Shown here piece after piece: positions 19,382 through 25,842 of a stretch of DNA of 25,842 bases. The notes under the pieces were generated by a model that did no database searches, was not told where the DNA came from, and saw only the letters and a list, made by a program, of their open reading frames with translations. The stretch's first letter is position 1; every line of letters begins with the position of its first letter. Source of the stretch: Hypsibius dujardini (taxonomy: Eukaryota > Tardigrada > Eutardigrada > Parachela > Hypsibiidae). A program made the position numbers and the translations under genes. The stretch lies in the NCBI GenBank assembly GCA_001579985.1, contig LRSR01012685.1, forward strand, positions 1-25,842. Reading direction: 5' to 3'.

Positions 19382-22076
19382 CACACACACACACGCACAC
19401 ACACAGGTAGAAGGTGCAACAGACAAATAAACATGCAGGTCGAGTGCACTCGTTCCAGGGAATTGGGTCTTGCTGAACCGAAAGGGGGAATTTCAACGGG
19501 GCACGTACTCAAACTAGGGTGGGAATTACAACTTAGAACTGTAGTGGGGCTGGGAAGACAACGACGAGGGTAGGGGGAGATGGCATGTGAGGGATAAGAT
19601 AGGTGGATGACATAAGGGTTGGGGAATTATCATTTTTATACAGTCATTGGATTAGGGTCAAGCTTCACTCTTCATAAAAGGGGGAGGGTAGAAGCTCACA
19701 CTTTTTAAATAAAATTAACCTTCGTTCCACGGTCGGCAGGGGTACCAGACATGGCGACCTCCGCAAAGTAACCAATGACCTTCTTGGTGTTTTCTGTAAA
19801 AGCCAGCTTCTGTCAAAACTGCTGAGATTTCTGCTTGACAACGTGGTGTAACGCACCCGTTTTTCCGGCACCGGATTCACCACTGGAAAAAGGGATCGAA
19901 ATGTTAAATCTTGACTGCGATTCAATCTCTCGGGAAATTTGGTGATTATCTGGACTCGCTTCGACCTCATAAGTGACCATCAGTCGTCGTTCAAACTGCC
20001 TCTCCCTCAAACGGATTAACAATAGTCTCAGTCGCCTAACCTCCTAACGAACGAGCGCCCTCTCGAAAAGAAGCTCCGAAGTTTCGACCAGGCACGAGGA
20101 GAATCACAAATCTCACGATTGCATGGACAAAGAGACATGCTATCAAGCAATCACTGACAGGCCGACACTAGCAACTTACGCCGCCCGTAAACTTGAGCTT
20201 GGCTTCGCCTGGGCTGGTGAGGGAGGCTGCCACCTCGGCGAAGTATCCGATAACCTTCTTGGTGTTCTCGGTCTTTCCGGCACCACTTTCTCCTCTTCAC
20301 ACGATAAAAAACGATTGCATAAAACTCATCATCCTGTCATAACCTCAAGGTCCTGACAGTCGCTTCTAAGGGAAGGTTAAGGTCCAAATATCTAGATCGA
20401 TTATAATGCGCTGACTTACGTGATCAACATAGACTGGTTCTCGCGATCTGAAAGCAAGAATCAGAGGTCAGGATAATTCCAGACTTGCACAGCGCCATCA
20501 ACTCACCCATCAACATGTTGCTGTAGGCCACGTCAGAGATGGCGAACACGTGCGGCGGCACCTCAGCTCGGCGACGGCCCTTGAAGACGGCAACGGCCTT
20601 CTTGTTGTAGATGGGCATCCATTTGTAGGGGTTGATAGCCACGCAGAAAAGTCCAGAGTAGGTCTGCAACATGTTCAGATATTATCACTTGCGGTCTTTG
20701 CTGCAGTTGACCACGCCCTCATTCTCACTGGCATGACGCGGCTTTAAGAGAAACTATGTTTATTATTTTCACCCATAAGTTTCAAATGTTTGAGTAATTT
20801 GAGCCACACCCTTAGAAATACACACGGCCCCGAGAGTTCTCGGACCTTCGTGGACTTTTTGACACCTAAAAAAGAAGACCACTGTACAATGATCAATTTC
20901 TTCTCAGACACCGGAGACACTTTTACATGACGACTCTTTCCTTTCCGTCTTCTCTGATTTCTTTCCTTACTGAACCTAAATCACTTCCGCTTAGATATTC
21001 CGAGCCAGCTGTGGGCAACTGTTTGCAAGAAAGCAAAAGCCTTGGTAAACTTAGCGCGCTCTACGCAATTCTCTCTTCTTCGTCCCTCACAGATGGATCT
21101 ATTCATAGCCGGGAAAAAAGTTAGCGCACAAGTCGGACCATCCCACGGTTGATATAACGTAACACATTACACTCTAGCTCATCGTGCAGGCCTGGGGATG
21201 GTGAGCTCAGACGCTCCTACTGCAGTATGCCCATTTATGGCGGTCCCACGCTGCATGGATTAATGCAGAGCATTCGATCGAAAAATCAATCAGTTTTCAT
21301 TAATGAGAGGATTTCTCTTAAATCAATTATGCTTAATAATTCTCATTTAAATCTCAATACATAAATAAAGCTGAAACGAACGCTTTTACGACCACGCCCA
21401 AATTTAACCTGATCGAAATGATATTATTGTGAGCTCATCGATCACAATCAAATGCTATTCAAATTACTCGCAGAAAAAATGTTGACTCCAAACTGCAATA
21501 TTTATCAGCGGAGCTATTTTTCCGATTTCAAAACCCTGAATTGAAACGACCTATTAACTGCACTTACATAGATGAAATCCTTGTAATAACGCTGGCGCAG
21601 ATTGTGCAAGATACTGGCGTCGTTCAAGTAGGTCAGAGTGGACATGTCCTCGCACTTTTCGAACTTGGGCGGATTCATCTGCTGGATCTGGTCCTTCTTC
21701 AAGGTCTTGTCCTGCAAACCCGAAGAAGCGCATGTACCAAAGTACCCCTCAGACAACCGGTAGAGAACCGTCATTGCGATGAAAACTTACTCCGTCCTTG
21801 AGGGAGACGGTGACCTGCTCTCCCTTGGTGGACTTGATCTCTCCGGGGACGAAGCCCTCCTTCTCGTCCGGCACCCAGCAGCTCTTCTTACCGTCAAAGG
21901 GCTGGCTCTGATCTTGACGTTGCATCTCCAGACTGGGTCGGAGGAAGGGAGTCGGGTCCCGTTCTACGCATAAGCAAGAGACACGTTAGCACGTTTAAAG
22001 CGCCGAAGAACGGTATGCAAATTTAAGGTAGAGGTGCCGTACCCTCGGCATCGGCGGGGGGTCCTTGTTTCACCAT
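10024..22076 (-). CDS. Mhc: Muscle (striated, class II) myosin heavy chain, 24 coding-exon positions, about 1,964 aa
   Basis: ATP-driven motor of the muscle thick filament. It binds actin through its head, dimerises through its coiled-coil tail and carries two light chains on its neck. The reading frame closes at 5,895 nt with exon 6a and tail 24a. Seen in order: N-terminal SH3-like region with [16 protein letters not shown]-loop GESGAGKT (180-187); switch [14 protein letters not shown] (236-248); switch II DIAGFE (465-470); relay [15 protein letters not shown]; loop 2 with GGKGKKGSG (about 627-651); reactive thiols C702 and C712 in [18 protein letters not shown]; light-chain-binding neck with WAWW (833-836); the P844 hinge; then about 1,100 aa of uninterrupted heptads and a short non-helical tail. 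It starts at ATG 22074-22076, with A at -3 and G at +4. Two alternative exon choices give several isoforms. Myosin II class is certain; the muscle type is clear from the length and tail. Confidence 0.98.
10198..10203 (-). terminator. Poly(A) signal AATAAA for the 24a myosin isoform
   Basis: Canonical hexamer on the minus strand (GTAAAATAAAAGATT context). It lies between the 24a stop and the 24b acceptor, so its use would exclude 24b. Confidence 0.6.
10357..10419 (-). other. Mhc: Alternative terminal exon 24a: short myosin tail
   Basis: After the acceptor CTTGTAG it encodes [20 protein letters not shown] and a stop (20 aa), in phase with exon 23. AATAAA on the minus strand at 10198-10203, about 154 nt beyond the stop and before exon 24b, would end this transcript. 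Within the exon, CGCAAG|GTCGAT is a weak phase-0 donor that could instead join 24a to 24b. Confidence 0.85.
10420..10967. repeat. Myosin intron 23, with a 22-bp tandem repeat
   Basis: A 548-nt intron. Three copies of a 22-bp unit, ATTAGTAAAAATGCGGGTTG plus AT, lie at 10750-10815 (the middle copy has two to four changes), followed by a partial copy. No further exon is recognised here. Confidence 0.8.
11750..11866. repeat. (TGTCTG)n hexamer microsatellite in myosin intron 20
   Basis: About 19 units, mostly TGTCTG with a few TATCTG at the edges, inside intron 11702-11883. It ends about 18 nt from the exon 20 donor. Confidence 0.95.
13713..14067. repeat. Myosin intron 16: degenerate TCTG/TGTG-rich repeat
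   Basis: Most of this 355-nt intron (about 13771-14035) is a degraded TCTG/TGTGTC/TGCCTG repeat. It resembles the hexamer in intron 20 but is much older. No exon is seen in it. Confidence 0.8.
15720..15894. mobile_element. Fold-back (palindromic) MITE-like element in myosin intron 15
   Basis: Two 72-bp arms, 15720-15791 and 15823-15894, are inverted copies differing at 6 positions (about 92% identical), with a 31-nt loop. The ends read GTACCA...TGGTAC. Each arm holds an internal 17-bp direct repeat starting ATGGGTTGAATC. There is no coding capacity and no clear flanking duplication beyond the terminal GTAC. It sits in the 544-nt intron 15540-16083 between motor exon 15 and exon 16; the rest of that intron is featureless. 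Confidence 0.85.
16808..16885 (-). other. Mhc: 78-nt stop-free GC-AG intron 13 in the relay region
   Basis: Bordered by CTCCAG|GCACGA and CTTGCAG|GCTTGT. Removing it gives [17 protein letters not shown], the conserved myosin relay sequence. It is 26 codons long with no stop in frame, and its last 12 nt encode LDLQ again, repeating the end of exon 13. Retention would insert 26 residues into the relay helix. Its removal is inferred from conservation. Confidence 0.75.
17481..17560. repeat. (ATTAC)16 microsatellite in myosin intron 10
   Basis: Sixteen pentamers, one of them changed to ACTAC. On the transcript strand it reads (GTAAT)n, so each unit carries a donor-like GTAATG. It begins 49 nt downstream of the exon 10 GC donor. 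Confidence 0.97.
18412..19719. other. Large myosin intron 6 (1.3 kb) with a CA repeat
   Basis: Separates alternative exon 6b from exon 7. It contains a (CA)n tract with GCAC interruptions at about 19341-19405 and a G run near 19133-19142. I looked for a third P-loop or loop 1 exon on the minus strand and found none. Confidence 0.7.
19720..19882 (-). other. Mhc: Alternative exon 6b: P-loop plus short loop 1, itself split by a 63-nt intron
   Basis: Two pieces, 19857-19882 and 19720-19793, are separated by a 63-nt intron (GTGCGT...TTTTACAG) that interrupts the codon after GESGAGKT. Unspliced, this intron puts a stop in frame. Joined, they encode [23 protein letters not shown], then [11 protein letters not shown], five residues shorter than 6a. 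Over the 22 codons shared with 6a, 12 differ and every difference is synonymous. This argues that 6b is an old, selected alternative and not a decaying copy. Confidence 0.85.
20180..20294 (-). other. Mhc: Alternative exon 6a: P-loop plus long loop 1
   Basis: 115 nt, entered at phase 2 and left at phase 0. It encodes [23 protein letters not shown], then the loop 1 start [16 protein letters not shown]. The acceptor is GTGAAG|A and the donor GGC|GTAAGT. It is interchangeable with 6b because entry and exit phases match. Two copies of an essential ATP-binding exon imply mutually exclusive use. Confidence 0.9.
20664..21567. other. Large myosin intron 3 (about 0.9 kb)
   Basis: No exon, tandem repeat or element recognised. 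In particular there is no second copy of exon 4 (the part encoding [15 protein letters not shown]). Confidence 0.6.
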
Positions 22077-22286
22077 ATTGACGCTGGTGCGGCAGGCTCA
22101 AAAATGGAAAGAGTGGGGGAAGGAGGGAGGGAGGGACGGTCCGCGTATTAATCCAGATGATCACAATACTTGCACCTGTGCGGACAAAAGAATATTATAG
22201 CGCTCCGATCCCAAAAAAAACCGCTGTGCGAAACAAACAACCAAAAGGGCAAACGGCAATGCAAGGGACAAGGGCGTGCGACGTAC

Positions 22287-22344
22287 CTACAGCTGAGCCT
22301 GTTCCTTAGAAGTGAGAAGCTGACACTGCAAAACCCTTTATATA
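22287..22344 (-). promoter_or_regulatory. Myosin core promoter and non-coding first exon
   Basis: Minus strand: TATATAAAG at 22336-22344, then an initiator-like TCACTT with its A at 22313, 31 nt downstream, the classic TATA-to-start distance. From there about 27 nt run to AG|GTACGT at 22287/22286, a strong donor. An E-box, CAGCTG, lies at 22289-22294. The intron would end at CACCAG|CG (22083), 7 nt before the ATG, after a long C/T tract. A TATA box plus short non-coding exon 1 is typical of muscle myosin genes. All of this is inferred from sequence. Confidence 0.6.
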
Positions 22345-23620
22345 TGGGTTCAAATTTTGCCTCAATCCCTGACACTAACAAGGCAGTAGGAGAGAACCAC
22401 CCACTGCCGTCCGTCTTCTTCTTCGGTTGAGTGCCAGCGGCGAGCGACAGTTTCTTGTGAATTCTCCGCCCACTTTCCCCCAAGAGCTTTCTTCCATCGT
22501 CGCCGTCATGTTCGGCATTTTTGAGCATGCCTAACTAACGGATGGGGCCCATCACGGACGCTTATCGTGCCGCACTAAGGACCGAGCTGCTTTGAGCTGC
22601 CGGCAAACCATATGGGGGCATGGAAAGTTCTATTTTTAACAGGAAAAAGGGCTACACTGTTTGCGGCAGTCAGTTGCCTTGATGAGACGTTTCAACGCAT
22701 AGCACACCCGATCACTGTGGAAGAGTGCAGTGGTGTTTTTCAGAAGTAATGCATATCCAATGCTGAGGGGTCGCGTCACTGTAAACTGTTGATGATATTT
22801 TAGTTGGGTTAGAGGACATGGGGGAGGGGGGAGGGGGGGGGCACATTCCTGAAACTGACACTTTTTAACTCTAAGAGTACCACATCCAGAACTGACAACG
22901 GACAATGTGACGATGCACGAATTGTTTGTTTTGTGATTCTTTATGTGTAGTAGTAGTGCCATAACTCTAGCTGCCGGTATCAATGGTAATTTATCTGGGA
23001 CTTCTAACGAGATAGACGTTTTGAAGTTCATTCAGTGTCAGATGATCTGGCGCCACCTGTCGGGCGGTGCAGAAATTTCCCACGGCTCTTCCGGAACATC
23101 TCAAGTGGTCCGGAAGTCTTTCCCCTCAAATTCGCATGGGCTCAAAGGCGCGGAACCTGAGATAATTTTTTGTCTTGAGTCAGGTTGACTGAATCGGTAG
23201 CTGGTAGAGCTGGACTCAGATGCGAACTTCTTTGGGGGGAATGACAGAATAGACCGGGCATTTTTTATAGTTCGGTGCAGACCGGCGAGGTTCTTGATGG
23301 ACCCGCGTCCAGATTTGATTGCATTCTGACATCACGGGGTAGGTATCTAATTTCATATACGTACACTAACTCTAGGGACAGAGAATTCGTAACTGAAGCT
23401 GAAAACATCTTTTTTTCACAAGGTGTAGGTGTAATACGTAACCACTTATCGTGATCATGTTCCATGTACAGAATTGTATTACGTGTACCGAGGAGTGATA
23501 TGAACACCGAGGCGTTTTTCGAGATAAAATGAAAAACTAATGTAGAGTCCCGAACCATCTGTGGTACCTAGATCATCACAACCATGCCATGTGGTGCCAC
23601 ACAATAAAAAGCGACCGTTT
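22345..23620. other. Upstream region of the myosin gene, no gene seen
   Basis: Contains a G run at about 22818-22842. A minus-strand open frame at 22148-22528 overlaps the promoter and has no recognisable domain. Muscle enhancers would be expected here, but I cannot identify any. Confidence 0.45.
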
Positions 23621-23720
23621 TGATTGATTGCAAAGGTGTGCGAACCACAAGACCGCACGTGTCGATTGATTGATTGCAAAGGTGTGCGAACCACAAGACC
23701 GCACGTGTTGATTGATTGAT
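23621..23720. repeat. 46-bp tandem duplication with CACGTG
   Basis: The unit TGATTGATTGCAAAGGTGTG, continuing CGAACCACAAGACCGCACGTG, occurs twice at a 46-bp period, followed by a third TTGATTGATTGATT. CACGTG lies at 23656-23661 and 23702-23707. Confidence 0.9.
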
Positions 23721-24690
23721 TACGTAAACAGCTCACAGTTACAGTTTTCATCGTTCCTTTCTGCGATCGATTCATTGATTCGCGTTCGGCTTTTTTGCGT
23801 TTTCTTTAACATTTAAAAAAAAAGTGGGCCGTTATAATCGCTAAACCGAAAAAAAAAGAAAAAGGGCCCTTGATCGCTTCCGCCGTTCAAATTTGATTGA
23901 TCGATTGAAGCGTAACAGTTGTTTTGGCCCACCGGGTTTGATTTACTGGGGGGTCCAAAAAGTACCACGGATGGGTCGGGACGCTACAGTGGCTTCTCTA
24001 AAAATCAACATATTTTAACGCGCGCAGCGCCCCTACCGTACGCTGTTTGCCCCTTGAGGTAGTGAACTGTACTTGCCCCACCAGATGGGCAAACCCGCCC
24101 CTCGGACCCCTGGAGGTGTTGTCTCGTCAGCTGACGTGCTTACGTCATTATCTACGAGCCACACTCCCAATTTTGAATGATCAGCTGCGGGTCTCTGCTG
24201 TCACTGTGTTTATTTACGCTTTGTACCATACCGTGTACCTTGACACCTGGTCGCTCACGTCTCATCACAACACATTATTCCCCCGCTTTGATTCGCCAAG
24301 TAATTGCGATTAGACATTAAGGGTGCATTTCGGTGCGGATGATCAAGTCAACTTTATTATTGAGCCGATTCTTTGGGAGATATTTGGTTGTTGGAAGGGA
24401 TCCCTGCGCCCTTGCTTCCGCAAGAACAAGCCAGGGAGGAAGGAAGAGTCTAGATCACGAGCAACGGGATTGCCTTTACAGTCAGCCCGATCAGGGTATC
24501 TTTCTCGGATTGATTGCCTTCCTCCCCTTCCCCCATTCCGTGGGTAAATTGAAGATGGCCATTTATGCCGGAATGCCATATGACGTTTATGGCCAATCAC
24601 TTGCTTTCTCTAGGTTGCCTCAAATCGTACGGGAAAACGAAAGGCAAGATTGGGTGGAACCGTGGAATGGAGCAAGCGATTGCAAAAGTC
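23721..24690. other. Upstream interval, no gene seen
   Basis: AT-rich tracts and scattered GATTGAT motifs. A plus-strand open frame of about 126 codons at 24333-24713 has no recognisable domain and an unremarkable composition; I do not call it a gene. Confidence 0.4.
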
Positions 24691-24753
24691 AGCTGGGGAT
24701 AAGAGCTTCTTAGCTGGGGATAAGAGCTTGATAGCTGGGGATAAGAGCTTGAT
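24691..24753. repeat. 21-bp tandem repeat, 3 copies
   Basis: AGCTGGGGATAAGAGCTTGA plus T, three exact-period copies; the first differs at its last three bases. Confidence 0.95.
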
Positions 24754-24956
24754 TGCGGAAAAGGCACCTATAATATCGCATCATTTTATTCGCTTTTGTT
24801 GCTGGAGTTGAAGTCCATCTTCACAATATACGCTTATCTTCAGTGTAAGTGAGGTATATCCAATCGTGAAACTTATTTACGATGCAGTTTCGGTTGCGTT
24901 TTATGGGAATGCACAAGAGGCCTGGATTGACCAAGTGTTTATAGGGGTTCAGCGCT

Positions 24957-25100
24957 TGATTGATTGATGTAATAGGAGATTGGTTGCTGGGCAGTTAATG
25001 CCCACAGCAGGGGTTTGATTGGTCGATTGATTGATTAATGTAATAGGAGATTAGGTGCTGGGCTGTTAATGCTCACAGCAAGAGTTGATTGGTCGATTGA
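24957..25100. repeat. 71-bp tandem duplication
   Basis: Two copies of a unit starting TGATTGATTGATGTAATAGG and ending GATTGGTCGAT, with a 71-bp period and about 10 differences. TTGATTGATT lies at the unit boundary. Confidence 0.9.
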
Positions 25101-25842
25101 TTATATATAGCCATCACCACCGTATACTTCGGTGCAGTCTACCAATGGAAAGGTACATTGATTGATTTATTGAAATTCCGTTTGCGTTTGAACAGGGTAT
25201 CGATTTTGTACATGGAATTTTATTGATGGCGCAGCCAGAGGAAGTTGAGTTCGATTGCCTGCCTATTGGATTATGTATCGTTATTAGCAGACTGGATGGA
25301 CACTCCAATAGAAAATTGAATAGATTGATTGATGATTTAGCTGCGTATACCTTGATTGATTGATTTAGCTGCGTATTCCTTGATTGATTGATTTAGCTGC
25401 GTATTCCTTGCTTGATTCGATTTTCGTAGTGAGCATATGCCGAGTTGCAGGCTGCAGACCATGACTATTGGCGTGCTGAATAGGCTTGTTTTAGGGTTCC
25501 TATGAAATCGGGAGTACGAAGGGAATTCTGCAGGAATGATTTGATCATACGGGCGTTTACAGAAGCGTAGTAAGCCTCAAGCTGATTTTGGCACGTGCCT
25601 ATCCCGGGAAATTGTTATTCTATGGGAACCTTCCTCTCCCATTTCTTTGCTTTCAAATGCACGATTCTTCAGTAATAATACTAATTAGATATGATGTGAA
25701 GTGAACTGGTTAATGGTGAACGCCATCTGTAGTTGAATCCAGTTAACACCAAAGATACGGCAGGCGCGAGAAAAAGGAAAAAGGAAGTGGAGTTGTTATC
25801 TGGCAGGCATGTTGCTTGTTTTACTTTCAAGAGACTCGCTAC
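25101..25842. repeat. Distal flank with a 28-bp tandem repeat, 3 copies (25334-25417)
   Basis: GATTTAGCTGCGTATTCCTT plus GATTGATT is repeated three times at 25334-25417. The remainder to 25842 shows no gene, RNA gene or element that I recognise. Confidence 0.85.

Larger units (their letters stand above)
16084..22076 (-). other. Mhc: Myosin motor-domain exons 1-15 (exon map)
   Basis: Coding exons on the minus strand: 1, 22043-22076; 2, 21791-21963; 3, 21568-21711; 4, 20507-20663; 5, 20420-20447 (only 28 nt, encoding DRENQSMLI); 6a or 6b, listed separately; 7, 18319-18411; 8, 18175-18238; 9, 17858-18058; 10, 17610-17794; 11, 17249-17438; 12, 17051-17149; 13, 16886-16968; 14, 16716-16807; 15, 16084-16608. 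Donors are GT except after exons 10 (CAG|GCAAGT) and 13 (CAG|GCACGA). Phases agree at every junction. Joined residues match conserved myosin sequence, for example NMLM+DRENQ, NSSRF+GKFIRIHFG and FFN+[11 protein letters not shown]. Confidence 0.92.

Noticed and set aside
18412-21567. Search for further alternative motor exons (a third P-loop copy or a second exon 4)
   Set aside because: Only one exon 4 and two P-loop exons are present on the minus strand in these introns.
22148-22528. 126-codon minus-strand open frame upstream of the myosin ATG
   Set aside because: No recognisable domain, and it overlaps the predicted TATA box and first intron.
24333-24713. 126-codon plus-strand open frame
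   Set aside because: No domain, no exon-like continuation and random composition.
1-25842. tRNA, rRNA, or reverse-transcriptase or transposase genes
   Set aside because: No tRNA B-box with a matching cloverleaf, no rRNA-like stretch, and no frames with polymerase or transposase motifs were seen.

Overview
The window looks like nuclear DNA from an intron-rich but compact invertebrate. Three spliced protein-coding genes, all on the minus strand, fill about 22 kb. Most introns are 60-300 bp and many hold microsatellites or small fold-back repeats. The myosin sequence resembles bilaterian, probably ecdysozoan, striated-muscle myosin. A tardigrade-like or similar small-genome animal is possible, but I cannot prove the lineage from sequence alone. 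I assembled all gene models by eye from GT-AG or GC-AG borders, reading-phase continuity and conserved motifs. Each model closes to a whole number of codons.

Right to left, in the direction of transcription: 22.35-25.84 kb is upstream DNA with tandem repeats and a recurring TTGATTGATT motif. A TATA box with a well-spaced initiator lies at 22.31-22.34 kb, followed by a short non-coding exon. From 22.08 to 10.02 kb is a complete muscle myosin heavy chain gene (24 coding-exon positions, about 1,964 aa). It has two alternative versions of the exon carrying the ATP-binding P-loop and loop 1, and two alternative 3' terminal exons. Two of its introns appear to use GC donors.

From 10.0 to 7.9 kb is a gene-free interval holding a 12-unit, 30-bp G-rich minisatellite. 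From 7.92 to 4.22 kb is a ten-exon, 12-TM transporter of the major facilitator superfamily, oxalate/formate-antiporter-like (578 aa). From 4.09 to 3.78 kb is a MITE-like element with near-perfect inverted ends and an 8-bp flanking duplication. From 3.24 to 0.35 kb is an eight-exon class A (rhodopsin-like) G-protein-coupled receptor of 577 aa with an intron inside its E/DRY motif.

The three genes share no obvious pathway. The most interesting content is in splicing: the duplicated P-loop exon, the alternative myosin tails, the GC-AG introns (one with an echo of the upstream exon), the stop-free intron in the receptor, and introns built from inverted repeats.
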